Shown here in pieces: positions 44,035-54,077 of a stretch of DNA of 64,000 nucleotides (positions are counted from its first letter, which is position 1; the number at the start of each line of letters is the position of its first letter). The translations under genes and the position numbers were made by a program. This stretch comes from an uncultured Spirochaeta sp. (GTDB taxonomy: Bacteria; Spirochaetota; Spirochaetia; DSM-27196; Alkalispirochaetaceae). The stretch spans positions 61,257 through 125,256 of the forward strand of contig CAJWEZ010000002.1 in NCBI GenBank assembly GCA_913030605.1, given 5' to 3'. The notes beneath the pieces were generated by a model that was not told the origin of the DNA, ran no database searches, and saw only the letters and a program-made list of their open reading frames with translations.

Positions 44035-45015
44035 ATGCCCGAAATTCAGATGCGAGAAGCGATCCGTCAGGCCATGGACGAAGAAATGGCCCGCGACGGC
44101 AGCGTATTTCTACTTGGAGAAGAGGTAGGCGAATACAACGGCGCCTACAAGGTGAGCAAAGGGCTCCTGGACAAGTACGGAGCCAAGCGCGTCCTCGACA
44201 CGCCGATCACGGAGCTCGGGTTTACCGGGCTGGCCGTTGGGGCCGCCTCGGTGGGGCTGCGCCCGATTGTCGAGTGGATGACCTTCAATTTCTCCCTGTT
44301 GGCGCTCGACCAGGTCGTGAACAACGCGGCCAAGATGCGACATATGTCCGGCGGTCAGATCAAGGTTCCGATTGTACTTCGCGGGCCCAACGGCCCGGCG
44401 GAATACCTGTCCAGCCAGCATTCGCAGGCACTGCACAGTTACTACGCCCACATTCCGGGGCTCAAGGTGATTGCACCGTCCACGCCCTACGATGCGAAAG
44501 GGCTTCTCAAGACGGCAATTCGGGACGACAACCCGGTTGTGATGGCGGAGAGTGAACTTGCGTACGGGTGGACCGGCGAGGTACCGGAAGAAGAGTACCT
44601 GATTCCTATCGGAAAGGCGGACGTGAAGCGCGAGGGCTCCGACGTGTCCCTCATCAGCTTCGGAAAGCCGATGCGGATGGTTCTGGAGGCGGCGGATCAG
44701 CTCGCCGATATCGGTCTGGACGCGGAAGTGCTGGACCTTCGCTCGCTTCGGCCGCTCGACGAGGAAGCGATCTACGCCACGGTGCGCAAAACCAACCGGG
44801 CTGTGGTCATCGACGAGGCATGGCCTATCGCCAGTGTCGGCAGTCACGTGGGATGGATGATCAGCAAGAACTGTTTCGACGACCTCGACGCTCCGGTGGA
44901 ACTGGTCCACAGCGAGGATGTGCCGATGCCCTACAACCACACGCTGGAACTCGCCGCGCAACCGTCGGTGGAGAAGATCGTTCAGGCCGCAAAGCGCGTC
45001 AGTTACAAGGAGTAG
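44035..45015 (+). CDS. pdhB: Pyruvate dehydrogenase E1 component, beta subunit
   Basis: A 326-residue subunit with EIQMREAIRQAMDEEMARD at the start, GEEVGEYNGAYKVSKGLL, LDTPITELGFTGLAVGAA and the C-terminal transketolase domain with EVLDLRSLRPLDEEAI and DEAWPIASVGSHVGWM. It forms the active E1 heterotetramer with PdhA. GGAG upstream (ACAGGAGAC) supports the start. It is directly followed by pdhC after three bases. Confidence 0.95.
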   Translation: MPEIQMREAIRQAMDEEMARDGSVFLLGEEVGEYNGAYKVSKGLLDKYGAKRVLDTPITELGFTGLAVGAASVGLRPIVEWMTFNFSLLALDQVVNNAAKMRHMSGGQIKVPIVLRGPNGPAEYLSSQHSQALHSYYAHIPGLKVIAPSTPYDAKGLLKTAIRDDNPVVMAESELAYGWTGEVPEEEYLIPIGKADVKREGSDVSLISFGKPMRMVLEAADQLADIGLDAEVLDLRSLRPLDEEAIYATVRKTNRAVVIDEAWPIASVGSHVGWMISKNCFDDLDAPVELVHSEDVPMPYNHTLELAAQPSVEKIVQAAKRVSYKE

Positions 45016-45018
45016 ACA

Positions 45019-46341
45019 ATGGCGGAAAAGGTACCGATGACAGCCCTGTCCCCCACGATGGAGGAGGGCACGATTACCGGATGGAGCGCAAAGGAAGGCG
45101 ACGTCATTTCCGCCGGCGACGTCCTCTGTGAGGTGGAGACCGACAAGGCCTCCATGGAGTACGAGGCCACGCAGGAGGGGACGCTCCTGAAGATCATCGT
45201 CGGGGAAGGCGGAAACGCCCGCGTCGGACAAACGATCGCAATTCTCGGTGAGAAGGGCGAGGATACCTCCGCTCTCGAGAAAGAGATCGCGGAGGAAGGT
45301 TCCGGCGGCGGCAGCGACGAGGCCGACGCGGAGGCTGAAGCTTCCGCCGAGGAGAAGCCGGAAAAACAGTCCGCGCCGGAGAAGCCGGCGGAGCAGCCGG
45401 CGGCGGAGCAGAAGACGCCCGAAAAGCCGGCTCCTGGCACCTCCTCGGTGGCGGCGCGTTCATCCGGCGACTCCGGCATCAAGGCCAGTCCCCTGGCGGT
45501 AAAGCTGGCGGCGGAGCGAAATATCAACCTGGCGCTGGTCACGGGATCCGGTCCCAACGGCCGCATCGTGAAACGCGACATTGAGAACTTCCGCGGGGTG
45601 CCCGGCGGAAAGGCTGCGGTGACCTCGGCAGCCGCCTCGGGTGGCGCGGTGCCCGCCGGTGCCGACCAGGAAATCCCGGTGGCCGGCAAGCGCGCCGTGA
45701 TCGCCAAGCGCCTCAGCGAGAGCAAGTTCACCGCACCCCACTACTACCTCAAGACCTCGGTCGAAATGAAGAGTGTGGTAGCGGCGCGCAAGATGCTCAA
45801 CGAATCCCTGAGCGACAAGGTCTCTCTGAATGCGTTCTTTATCAAACTCGTTGCGGAGGCGCTGAAGAAGCACCCCAACGTGAACGCATCGTGGCAGGGT
45901 GACAAGATTACCCAGTACGGCAGTATCGACATCGGTATCGCGGTTGACCTGGGCAACGGGCTCATCACGCCGGTGGTCCGCAACTGCGGCAACCGCGGTA
46001 TCGTGGATATCGATGCGGACCTGCAGGAGCTGATCGGCAAGGCCCGTGACGGCAAGCTCAAGCCGGAGGAATACACCGGCGCAACGTTCACGATCAGCAA
46101 CCTTGGCTCGTTCGGTGTGGAGGAGTTCACGGCGATCATCAATCCCCCGGGATCGGCGATTCTCGCGCTCGGGGCCACCAAACAGACACCGGTCGTGAAG
46201 CCGGACGGCTCGATCGGTGTGGGCAACATCATGAAAATGACGCTCTCGTGCGACCACCGGGTCATCGACGGCGCCGCCGGCGGCAAGTTCCTGCACGAGC
46301 TGCAGCAGACGATGGAACAGCCCGTCCGGGTGATTTTCTAG
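45019..46341 (+). CDS. pdhC: Dihydrolipoamide acetyltransferase (E2)
   Basis: A 440-residue E2. There is one lipoyl domain (1-80, lipoyl lysine K43 in ETDKASMEYEA), a long Ala/Glu/Pro/Lys-rich flexible linker (about 85-150), a peripheral subunit-binding domain (KASPLAVKLAAERNINL... GRIVKRDI, about 155-195) and the catalytic core (about 205-440) with H413 and D417 in SCDHRVIDGAAGG. It transfers the acetyl group from lipoyl to CoA and forms the core of the complex. It is the only E2 core in the window. Confidence 0.95.
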   Translation: MAEKVPMTALSPTMEEGTITGWSAKEGDVISAGDVLCEVETDKASMEYEATQEGTLLKIIVGEGGNARVGQTIAILGEKGEDTSALEKEIAEEGSGGGSDEADAEAEASAEEKPEKQSAPEKPAEQPAAEQKTPEKPAPGTSSVAARSSGDSGIKASPLAVKLAAERNINLALVTGSGPNGRIVKRDIENFRGVPGGKAAVTSAAASGGAVPAGADQEIPVAGKRAVIAKRLSESKFTAPHYYLKTSVEMKSVVAARKMLNESLSDKVSLNAFFIKLVAEALKKHPNVNASWQGDKITQYGSIDIGIAVDLGNGLITPVVRNCGNRGIVDIDADLQELIGKARDGKLKPEEYTGATFTISNLGSFGVEEFTAIINPPGSAILALGATKQTPVVKPDGSIGVGNIMKMTLSCDHRVIDGAAGGKFLHELQQTMEQPVRVIF

Positions 46342-46350
46342 GAGGATTCT

Positions 46351-47742
46351 GTGGCAAACTACGACTACGATCTGGTAGTGATCGGGGCCGGTCCCGGCGG
46401 ATACGTTGCGGCGATCCGCGCCAGCCAGCTGGGGCTGAAGGCCGCGGTGATAGAGAAGGAAGCGCCCGGGGGCGTGTGCCTCAACTGGGGCTGTATTCCG
46501 TCCAAGGCTCTCATTCATCAGGCGGAGATCGCGCATTCCGTCGATGACCTCAAACACATGGGGGCAACGGTGGACATGTCCGGTCTGGACTACAGCAAGG
46601 TGCATCAGAAATCCCGCGACGCCGCCAACAAACTGTCCAAGGGCGTACAGTCCCTGTTGAAGAAGAACAAGGTCGAGTACATCCAGGGCACCGCAACGTT
46701 CACCGGTCCCCACGAGGTGAGCGTCGACGGCAAAAAGACGGTGACGGGTACCAACATCCTGATCGCCACCGGTTCGCGGTCCCGGGAGATCCCGGGGTTT
46801 GAATTTGACGGCAAAAAGGTGCTGTCCTCGCGTGACATGCTGGGACTCAAGACGCTTCCCAAAAAGCTCGTCATCCTCGGTGCCGGGGCAATCGGCATGG
46901 AGTTCGCGTACGTGATGAACGCGTTCGGGGTTGATGTTACCGTGGTCGAAATGCTTGACCAGATTCTCCCGCTTGAGGACGCCGACGCCGTGGATGTGGT
47001 GGCCAAGGCGTTCAAACGATACGGGATCACCACCATGACCGGCACCAAAGCCAAGAGCGTCGACAAGAAGGGCAAGGGTGTGAAGGTCACCGTTGAGAAG
47101 GCGGACGGCGCCGAGGAGACGCTCTCCGCGGACATGATGCTGGTTGCCGTGGGACGCGCTCCCAACACTGAGGGAATCGGACTCGAGTCCGTCGGCGTTA
47201 CGACCGAGCGCGGTTTCGTTGTTGTCGGCGACTACTACCAGTCCAGCGTCCAGGGGATCTACGCGATCGGCGACGTCACCAGTTCGCCGCTGCTTGCCCA
47301 CGTTGCCAGCAAAGAGGGGGAGATCGCGGTCGAACACATGGCCGGCCATTCGCCGGAACCGAAGATCGACCCGGATCTGATTCCGTCGGCCGTGTACTGC
47401 GAGCCGGAAATCGGGAGCTTCGGTCTGTCCGAAAAAGCGGCCAAGGAACAGGGACTCAAGTACGCCACCGCGACATTCCCGTATCGTGGCGCGGGGAAAT
47501 CGGTGGCCGTGGAAAAGAGCGAGGGACTGGTGAAGCTGGTCTATCGGGCCGACACCAAGGAGATTCTCGGCGGGCACGTTGCCGGCTACAACGCCACGGA
47601 ACTCATTCACGAGTTGCTGCTGGCCAAGAAAGCGGAGCTGCTGCCTGAGGATATTGCCACCATGATTCACGCCCATCCGACCCTGTCGGAGGCGGTCATG
47701 GAGGGCGCGCGGAGCGCCGAGGGGTGGGCGATCCACTTCTGA
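46351..47742 (+). CDS. lpdA: Dihydrolipoamide dehydrogenase (E3)
   Basis: A 463-residue FAD enzyme starting at GTG nine bases after AGGAGG. It has the FAD motif IGAGPGGYVAAIRA, the redox disulphide C43-C48 (GVCLNWGCIPSKA), the NAD motif LGAGAIGMEFAYVM and the C-terminal IHAHPTLSE histidine-glutamate pair. It reoxidises dihydrolipoyl groups for PDH and could also serve the lipoyl domain of the fusion protein at 57547-60927, which has no E3 of its own nearby. A strong terminator follows. Confidence 0.96.
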   Translation: MANYDYDLVVIGAGPGGYVAAIRASQLGLKAAVIEKEAPGGVCLNWGCIPSKALIHQAEIAHSVDDLKHMGATVDMSGLDYSKVHQKSRDAANKLSKGVQSLLKKNKVEYIQGTATFTGPHEVSVDGKKTVTGTNILIATGSRSREIPGFEFDGKKVLSSRDMLGLKTLPKKLVILGAGAIGMEFAYVMNAFGVDVTVVEMLDQILPLEDADAVDVVAKAFKRYGITTMTGTKAKSVDKKGKGVKVTVEKADGAEETLSADMMLVAVGRAPNTEGIGLESVGVTTERGFVVVGDYYQSSVQGIYAIGDVTSSPLLAHVASKEGEIAVEHMAGHSPEPKIDPDLIPSAVYCEPEIGSFGLSEKAAKEQGLKYATATFPYRGAGKSVAVEKSEGLVKLVYRADTKEILGGHVAGYNATELIHELLLAKKAELLPEDIATMIHAHPTLSEAVMEGARSAEGWAIHF

Positions 47743-47772
47743 CCCGTGCGCCGAACACGGTGAAAACGCGAC

Positions 47773-47801
47773 GGGCCGGACGGAGACGTCCGGCCCTTTT
47801 T
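47773..47801 (+). terminator. Intrinsic terminator of the PDH operon
   Basis: The arms GGGCCGGAC and GTCCGGCCC (47773-47781 and 47788-47796) form a nine-base-pair stem with a short loop, followed by TTTTT. It lies 30 bases after the lpdA stop. Confidence 0.9.
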
Positions 47802-47848
47802 GTGTCCAAGCTTGTCAAAGCACGGAGGATACGGATACTGTAGGGACG

Positions 47849-48964
47849 ATGTCTGACCCCACTGGTTCGCCCCTGCAGCGCGTGCGCCAGCTTCGGCTTC
47901 CGACCGGGTTCACGCGCGCAACCACGGTCTACCTCTTCGTGATCGCGCTTGTGGCGGTGGGGGCGGTTCTGCGCCTGACCGGCAGCATCTTCATTCCCTT
48001 CGTGATCGCGGTTCTGCTCTCGTTCGTCTTTGCTCCCGTGGTCTCGTTCCTCGTAAACCGGAAGGTGCCGCGGTTCATTGCGATCACCTTTGTCCTGCTG
48101 ATTTTTCTCGCCTTCGGTTTCCTCATCGCCCTGATCATCTACTCGAGCTTCCAGAGCCTGCTTCGGGAGTTTCCGACCTACCAGGCGCGGTTCTCGCGAC
48201 TCCTGCAGGACCTCATTACGCGATTCAACCTGCCGGCGGATATCACCAGCCAGCTCCAGGTAACCAGAACGATCGGGAACACCCTGTTGTCGTTTTCCGG
48301 CAACTTCATGTCGTTTGCCAGCGGCTTCATGGTCGTCATGATATTTCTGCTGTTTCTCCTGATGGAGAAGCCGTACACGCGACGCAAGCTGACGATGGCG
48401 GTGCGGGACGAGACCACGCGGCGACTGAGTCGGGTGCTGCTGCATATCACCAGTCAGATCGGACGCTATGTGGCGGTGAAACTCTTCGTCAGTAGCCTCA
48501 CGGCGGTGGTGATATACATCGCGTTCTCGATCATCGGCGTCGATTTCCCGTTCGTGTGGGGCGTACTGACGTTTCTGTTCAACTTCATTCCCAGCATCGG
48601 ATCGGTGGCGATCACGTTCATCAGCGGTGTGTTTGCCCTGGTCCAGTTCCTGCCGGACTGGAACCCGATCATCGCGGCGTTCGCGAGCATGGCATCGGCG
48701 CAGTTTGTGATCGGCAACGTGATAGACCCCAAGATGCTGGGCGATCGTCTCAACCTGTCGCCGGTGATCATCCTGCTCTCGCTGCTCCTCTGGGGGTGGC
48801 TGTGGGGCACCGCGGGACTGTTCCTGGCGGTGCCACTCACCGTGGCGATCAAGATCGTATTCGAAAACATCCCCGGCCTCGAGGCGTTCGGAATCCTGAT
48901 GGGGACGGGAAACTTCAAACCAAAACGAAAACAGCCATCTGAGGAGGCTCCCCAGAGTGAGTGA
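47849..48964 (+). CDS. AI-2E family transporter (PerM-like)
   Basis: A 371-residue membrane protein with about eight hydrophobic segments, including [56 protein letters not shown] and the C-terminal [19 protein letters not shown]. The order of segments and the [20 protein letters not shown] block are typical of the family, which includes transporters of AI-2, of Na+/H+ and of unknown substrates. No substrate can be assigned. It overlaps trpS by eight bases. Confidence 0.85.
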   Translation: MSDPTGSPLQRVRQLRLPTGFTRATTVYLFVIALVAVGAVLRLTGSIFIPFVIAVLLSFVFAPVVSFLVNRKVPRFIAITFVLLIFLAFGFLIALIIYSSFQSLLREFPTYQARFSRLLQDLITRFNLPADITSQLQVTRTIGNTLLSFSGNFMSFASGFMVVMIFLLFLLMEKPYTRRKLTMAVRDETTRRLSRVLLHITSQIGRYVAVKLFVSSLTAVVIYIAFSIIGVDFPFVWGVLTFLFNFIPSIGSVAITFISGVFALVQFLPDWNPIIAAFASMASAQFVIGNVIDPKMLGDRLNLSPVIILLSLLLWGWLWGTAGLFLAVPLTVAIKIVFENIPGLEAFGILMGTGNFKPKRKQPSEEAPQSE

Positions 48965-50018
48965 GAAACGACGAATCCTGACGGGTGACCGCCCGACGGG
49001 AAAGCTGCACCTCGGCCACTACGTGGGCTCACTGAAAAACCGCGTCCGGCTCCAGAACGAGTACGAGTGTTTTTTCATCATTGCGGATCTGCACACGCTG
49101 ACCACGCGCCCGGAAAAGGACGCGATAGCCGGCATTACCGAGAACGCCAGGGAGATGGTCCTCGACTATCTCGCCGCCGGAATCGACCCCGAGATCTCGA
49201 CGATCTATCTGCAGAGCGCCGTCCCCGAGATCTACGAGTTGAACCTGCTGTTCGAAATGCTGGTCACGGTGCCGCGGTTGCAGCGGCTTCCCAGCCTCAA
49301 GGACATGGCACGCAGCGCGGACCTGCAGGAGATGCCCTTCGGGCTCCTCGGATACCCGGTGCTGCAGACCGGAGACATTCTTCTGCCCCGTGCCCATCTG
49401 GTACCGGTCGGAAAGGACAACGAGGCGCACGTTGAGCTTACGCGGGAGATCGCACGGCGCTTCAACAACTACTACGGCGAGGTGTTTCCGGTGCCGGAGG
49501 TTCTGGTGGGCGATGTGCCGACCCTGGTGGGAACCGATGGCGCGACCAAGATGTCGAAGTCCCTGGGAAACGCCATCCTGCTCTCCGACGACTCCGCTAC
49601 CGTTGAGAAGAAGGTCCGGGCGATGTACACCGACCCCAACCGCGTGCGGGCGGACATTCCCGGGACGGTTGAGGGCAATCCGGTGTTCATCTACCACGAC
49701 ATTTTCAATTCCGATACCGCAGAGGTCGAAGACCTGAAGGAACGCTACCGTACCGGTCGTGTCGGCGACGTCGAGGTCAAGGAGAAGCTCGCGCGGGCGA
49801 TCAACGCCTACCTCGAGCCGATGCGCGAGCGGCGCGCCGCGTTTGCCTCCCGCACCGGACTGGTGGACGAGGTGATTTACAACGGCACACTCCGCATGCG
49901 CGACGAAGCCCGCGCGACGCTCGCGGAAGTCCGCAAGGCGATGGGACTCGGCGGCGTGTGGAACAGCATTCGCCGCAAGGCGGAGAAGGCGATCAAAAAC
50001 CGCGAACGTGACACCTGA
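48957..50018 (+). CDS. trpS: Tryptophan--tRNA ligase
   Basis: A 353-residue class I aminoacyl-tRNA synthetase. The HIGH motif is HLGHY (18-22, [15 protein letters not shown]) and KMSKS is present as [10 protein letters not shown] near residue 198. Length is normal. The GTG start at 48957 has GAGGAGG nine bases upstream, inside the end of the AI-2E gene. The mutY-like gene begins 11 bases before its stop. Confidence 0.96.
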   Translation: MSEKRRILTGDRPTGKLHLGHYVGSLKNRVRLQNEYECFFIIADLHTLTTRPEKDAIAGITENAREMVLDYLAAGIDPEISTIYLQSAVPEIYELNLLFEMLVTVPRLQRLPSLKDMARSADLQEMPFGLLGYPVLQTGDILLPRAHLVPVGKDNEAHVELTREIARRFNNYYGEVFPVPEVLVGDVPTLVGTDGATKMSKSLGNAILLSDDSATVEKKVRAMYTDPNRVRADIPGTVEGNPVFIYHDIFNSDTAEVEDLKERYRTGRVGDVEVKEKLARAINAYLEPMRERRAAFASRTGLVDEVIYNGTLRMRDEARATLAEVRKAMGLGGVWNSIRRKAEKAIKNRERDT

Positions 50019-50883
50019 ACTGTTCGACGGCCTGCCGGCTCAGCCGGGCCGCCGACTGAACCCCGAGGATACCGCGGACATCGCGTTTTTTCGGAACACG
50101 ATCTGGGAGTACTTCCGGATCGCGGGACGGCCCATGCCGTGGCGGGACGACCCCAACCCCTACTGGGTCCTGGTGTCGGAGGTCATGCTGCAGCAGACAC
50201 AGGTCCCGCGTGTCCTGACACGTTTCCCGCGCTTCGTTGAGCGGTTTCCAACGATTGCGGCCCTCGCGACGGCACCGTTTTCGGAGGTCCTGGCGGAGTG
50301 GAGCGGACTGGGATACAACCGCCGAGCGCGGTTTCTCCACGCAGCCGCCGGTCAGATCGTCGACGAGCACGATGGGCAGGTTCCGGCGGATCCGGCGGCG
50401 CTGGTCAGGCTTCCCGGTATCGGCGTCAACACTGCCGGATCCATCGCCGCGTTCGCCTACAATCGGCCGGTGGTGTTCATCGAAACGAACATCCGTCGCG
50501 TGTTTTTGCACTTCTTTTTCGCCGGCGTGGAAGATGTCCACGACAGGGATATCCTGCCGCTGGTTGAGCACACGCTTCCCCTGGACCGTCCCCGGGAGTG
50601 GTACTGGGCGCTGATGGATTACGGCGTGGCGCTGCCCCGTCATGCGGGAAACGCGAACCGTCGAAGCAGGCACTACTCACGTCAGAAGCCGTTCGCCGAC
50701 AGCGATCGGCAGATTCGCGGACGTATTCTCAGGCTGTTAACGGAAACAGGGGCGGTGTCGGTTGCGGACCTTCCCGACGCCACCGGTTTTCCGGCGCCTC
50801 GTGTGGCAGGAGTGGCCCACACACTCGCCGCCGAGGGCTTTATCCGTCGAACCTCGGACGACCGGTGGGTCGTGGCCGACTAG
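50008..50883 (+). CDS. MutY/HhH-GPD type DNA glycosylase without iron-sulphur cluster
   Basis: A 291-residue helix-hairpin-helix glycosylase. It has [20 protein letters not shown], where E58 matches the catalytic glutamate of MutY (SEVMLQQTQ), and the hairpin [12 protein letters not shown] (135-146). The aspartate expected next is replaced by glutamate: [12 protein letters not shown] (155-166, E159). The four-cysteine Fe-S motif after LMDYG is absent; the sequence has no cysteine at all. The C-terminus looks like a winged helix rather than the NUDIX-like A/G-specificity domain. It may be an adenine or thymine mismatch glycosylase; the substrate is unclear. Confidence 0.75.
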   Translation: MTPELFDGLPAQPGRRLNPEDTADIAFFRNTIWEYFRIAGRPMPWRDDPNPYWVLVSEVMLQQTQVPRVLTRFPRFVERFPTIAALATAPFSEVLAEWSGLGYNRRARFLHAAAGQIVDEHDGQVPADPAALVRLPGIGVNTAGSIAAFAYNRPVVFIETNIRRVFLHFFFAGVEDVHDRDILPLVEHTLPLDRPREWYWALMDYGVALPRHAGNANRRSRHYSRQKPFADSDRQIRGRILRLLTETGAVSVADLPDATGFPAPRVAGVAHTLAAEGFIRRTSDDRWVVAD

Positions 50884-52724
50884 AGGCCAACAGCAGCAGC
50901 CACGGCCTCGCGCTGCCATTCCACGAGACGATCAAGGAGATCCGGTCGATCGCCGCGGCAGTCGGCGAGGATCCGGAATACGGGCTCCGTACCGCTTCCA
51001 CGCATCCAGACGGCCGCGAGCGGCCGATTGCGCCCCTCGCCCGCGGTGAATACCACGCGCAGCCCGCCGCGCTCCTCACCGCTTCGATTCCCGGCGCCGA
51101 GGCGTCGCGCGGTCCCTTCGTAGTTTTCGATCTCCCAGCGCACCGCGGTTCCGTACGTTTCCCGAAGTATGTCCAGAAGAGGGGCGATACGCTCGGGGAG
51201 GGCGGCCTCGTAGCGGGCCTTGAGATCGCGATGGCTTGTGCCTCCGATCTGCATCTTGGCTCGGGGATCGTCCGTGGCCAGGGTCGTGAACGCGGGAAGC
51301 GTGGCGGCGAGGGCGAAAAAACCTCCATCGGGCGCCGGCTCCAGCTCCGGCTCGGGACCGTTATCGGCGCCCGCAACGTCGGGTGTGGAGGTGGCGCGCC
51401 AGACACGGTCGAGATGAAAGGCGTGCAGTTTGAGGAGCGCCTGGAGCGTGTTTAGCGGGTCCCTCACCCTGGCCGGCGGCGTGATATTGCCGCCGTTCGA
51501 CCCCTCCCCGAGGATCACCACGTGGAACCCGTCGGCGGTGAGTTCCGCCGCCCGCGAGACGACGTTCGCCTCACCAACCTCGGCTCTGTGAATCTCCGCC
51601 CCGAACGCCGTACAGATGTCGTCGATCCGGATGGAGGTCGGCCCGTTTGCCACCACCGCAAGCGGGCCGAACGTGGCGTCGTGTTCATCTTCGAGATAGC
51701 GGGTCCACGCGAGCTCCGTCATTACCACCAGGGCGAACACGGTCTGGGCATCGAGAGCATGGGCGGAACCGTCGGAACCCATAAACACAAGGTTCCCGCG
51801 GTCGCCATCGTTGTCCGGGACGTACGCCACCCTGAACCGCGGATCATCGGCTGCGTACCGCTCGAGGAGGCGCGCCGCCGACTCCAGACCGGCACCTTCC
51901 GGCAGAATCTGGTGCGCAAAAACGCCGGGCGTGTCGTTGTGCAACGCCGTGGCCACGCCGAGCTCCGGTAGCAGTGCCCGATCCACCGATACGGACCTGG
52001 CGCTGCCGTTCAACTCCGCGACGATTCCCAGCGGTCGCTGCCGGAGCGCCTCGCGAAGGAGACGGGAAAACGTCTCCGGTTCCATGGACGCGGCCCCGCA
52101 TCGCAGAGCGAATGCGCGATAGGCCGCCAGGGCCTCCGCCTTCCACCGCGGCTGGGCATCGATGACGTGTTGAACCTCCTCCGGCGGGAGTGCGCCGATC
52201 GCCTCCACGAGGGCACGGGTCCGTTTCTGGTCCGTCGAAGCAGCACGGAACGCAGCGATCAGTGGATTCGCCTGCGAACCGGGCATCACGGCGCCGTCAC
52301 CGTACCCCATCTTGAATCCGTTGTGCCCGGGAGGATTGTGGCTGGCGGAGACGTAGAAGAACGCATCGATCGTCTCGACGTCGGCAACCCACGCCATGAT
52401 CTCGGGAGCCGCGGCGATTCCGAGCCAACGGACCTGCAGCCCCCGGGTCAGAAAGGCTCGAATGGCCGTGTCGGCTATTGCCGGACCCGTTGGACGCGTG
52501 TCTGTTGCGACCGCGACGGTCCTGAGACCGCGGCGTTGCAGATCCTCGGCGTAGACATCGGCGGCGAGGGCAACCAGGTCCCGGTGGGATACGGAGATCG
52601 CTGTGGTGAGGGCGTCGTCGCCGCCACCGAAGACCGTGCGCCATCCGGACGCGGAAAGCACCATGTCGCGAAGGGCAGCGTCGCGTTCGTCGACGCTGCT
52701 TACGGGAAGCGGGGAAGAATCCAT
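50880..52724 (-). CDS. Phosphoglucomutase/phosphomannomutase family protein
   Basis: A 614-residue alpha-D-phosphohexomutase. The phosphoserine loop is YVSASHNPPGHNGFKMG, the magnesium motif is VPDNDGDRGN (DGDGDR variant DNDGDR), the sugar loop is ILGEGSNGGN (in place of GEESGG) and the phosphate loop is MRGSGTEPVFRI. All four loops are present, so it is probably active on a hexose or aminohexose phosphate. It is longer than the usual 460-580 residues, with an acidic/Pro-rich insertion (around ADNGPEPELEPAPDGG). It starts at the ATG at 52724, with TATACT close upstream. Confidence 0.88.
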   Translation of the reverse strand: MDSSPLPVSSVDERDAALRDMVLSASGWRTVFGGGDDALTTAISVSHRDLVALAADVYAEDLQRRGLRTVAVATDTRPTGPAIADTAIRAFLTRGLQVRWLGIAAAPEIMAWVADVETIDAFFYVSASHNPPGHNGFKMGYGDGAVMPGSQANPLIAAFRAASTDQKRTRALVEAIGALPPEEVQHVIDAQPRWKAEALAAYRAFALRCGAASMEPETFSRLLREALRQRPLGIVAELNGSARSVSVDRALLPELGVATALHNDTPGVFAHQILPEGAGLESAARLLERYAADDPRFRVAYVPDNDGDRGNLVFMGSDGSAHALDAQTVFALVVMTELAWTRYLEDEHDATFGPLAVVANGPTSIRIDDICTAFGAEIHRAEVGEANVVSRAAELTADGFHVVILGEGSNGGNITPPARVRDPLNTLQALLKLHAFHLDRVWRATSTPDVAGADNGPEPELEPAPDGGFFALAATLPAFTTLATDDPRAKMQIGGTSHRDLKARYEAALPERIAPLLDILRETYGTAVRWEIENYEGTARRLGAGNRSGEERGGLRVVFTAGEGRNRPLAAVWMRGSGTEPVFRILADCRGDRPDLLDRLVEWQREAVAAAVGL

Positions 52725-52745
52725 GGCGGGAGTATACCAGCCACC

Positions 52746-52775
52746 TTGATTTTTGGCATGGTCAGCCACCATAAT
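52746..52775 (+). promoter_or_regulatory. Putative promoter of the two-component pair
   Basis: TTGATT (52746-52751), an 18-base spacer and CATAAT (52770-52775) precede the response regulator start by 12-18 bases, giving a very short leader. The inverted repeat GCCAC/GTGGC (52765-52769 and 52777-52781) flanks the -10 box and could be an operator. Confidence 0.5.
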
Positions 52776-52792
52776 CGTGGCACGGTGTGCAT

Positions 52793-54058
52793 ATGAAAAA
52801 AGTGCTCGTAATCGATGAATCGCAGTTATTCCGGGACTACCTCAAGAAGAAACTCGAAGACTACGGCTTCGAGGTCGACGTTGCCGTAAGCGGGCTCGAC
52901 GGAGGATCCAAGCTCCGGGGATCACTCCCGGACCTCCTGATCACGGACTACAACCTGAGCAGGAAATCGGCCGTGGACCTTCTGAAGGAAAAGCACCAGG
53001 ATCCCAACGCACGGGACATCCCGGTCATCATGGCGTCCGCAAAGGTCGACCGCGACGCTCTGATGGAGGTTGCCAGGTACAACGTGAGAAAATTTCTCAC
53101 CAAACCCATTCGCGTCGACGCCCTTCTGAAGGCGGTGAGTGAAACACTGAGCGTTCCGGTATCGATCGATACGACGCCGTGTATCGTTGAGGCTCATGTC
53201 AACGAGGACATCATGTTCATCGAGGTGGCGCAGGGGCTCAACCGCGAGAAGGTCGACCTCCTGCGGTACAAAATCCACGAGCTCCTGGACCTCTATGAGC
53301 TGAAGAATCCCAAAGTGCTTGTGCTGATGACGAGCATTGAGGTGTCAACGGCGGACTCCATCAAGCTGTCGGCGCTTTTTTCGACGATCCTCGAGGCTAC
53401 GGGCGCGATGAAGCGCTATTTCAAGGTCCTTACACGCAGCGCGTACGTTCGCGAGTTCCTGGAGAGCCGTGGCGACTACAGCGGCATCGAGGTCTCCGGA
53501 AACCTGGAAGACGCGATGGACGGCCTGCTGGGCCGCAAGATCGTCAGCGGACCGATCCTCGCGCAGGTCTCCGACGCCAGAGAGGATGTGGTCGCCAGGA
53601 GCGCGCCCAAGAAACAGAGGGGCGAGGCGATCAACATGCGGTTCCAGGAGGAACATCGCTCCAGCTTCGAACTGTCCAGCCTCGGGGACTCGGTGCGGCT
53701 CTCGATCGTGGATGACGACGAAGTGATACAGGAACTGATTCGCAGTTCCTTCGCCGACACCCGGGTGCAGATCCATGCGTACGGAAACGGACGCGAGTTT
53801 CTGGACGATGACGGAGCCCTCGATTCCGACCTCGTATTCCTGGACCTGATGATGCCGGAGATGAACGGGTTTCAGGTGCTGGAAACACTGAAGGCACGGG
53901 AACTGCGGCTTCCGATCATCGTCCTCTCGGCGCTGTCAAAGCGGGAGACGGTGGTACAGGCACTCAAGATGGGGGTGTCCAGTTATATCATCAAACCGTT
54001 GAAACCCGCCGACGTTCGCAACAAAGCATCGGAAATCCTGGGGCTGAACTTCGGTTGA
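52793..54058 (+). CDS. Response regulator with two receiver domains around a STAS-like middle domain
   Basis: A 421-residue protein starting MKKVLVIDESQLFRDYLKKK (a GTG six bases upstream is an alternative). The first receiver has D52 (LITDYNLS) and K104. A middle domain (about 128-250) reads IVEAHVNEDIMFIEVAQGLN and KVLVLMTSIEVSTADSIKL, with a STAS-like alternation of strands and helices. The second receiver (about 302-421) has D351 (LVFLDLMMPEMNG) and K401. No DNA-binding or enzymatic output domain is present. It is followed after 19 bases by the hybrid kinase and is probably part of the same phosphorelay. Confidence 0.85.
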   Translation: MKKVLVIDESQLFRDYLKKKLEDYGFEVDVAVSGLDGGSKLRGSLPDLLITDYNLSRKSAVDLLKEKHQDPNARDIPVIMASAKVDRDALMEVARYNVRKFLTKPIRVDALLKAVSETLSVPVSIDTTPCIVEAHVNEDIMFIEVAQGLNREKVDLLRYKIHELLDLYELKNPKVLVLMTSIEVSTADSIKLSALFSTILEATGAMKRYFKVLTRSAYVREFLESRGDYSGIEVSGNLEDAMDGLLGRKIVSGPILAQVSDAREDVVARSAPKKQRGEAINMRFQEEHRSSFELSSLGDSVRLSIVDDDEVIQELIRSSFADTRVQIHAYGNGREFLDDDGALDSDLVFLDLMMPEMNGFQVLETLKARELRLPIIVLSALSKRETVVQALKMGVSSYIIKPLKPADVRNKASEILGLNFG

Positions 54059-54077
54059 GGCCGAACGGGTATCGTGG

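Noticed and set aside
45460..47736. A 758-codon open frame antisense to pdhC and lpdA.
   Set aside because: It mirrors codon bias of the strongly recognisable genes on the plus strand and shows no family motifs; a typical high-GC shadow frame.
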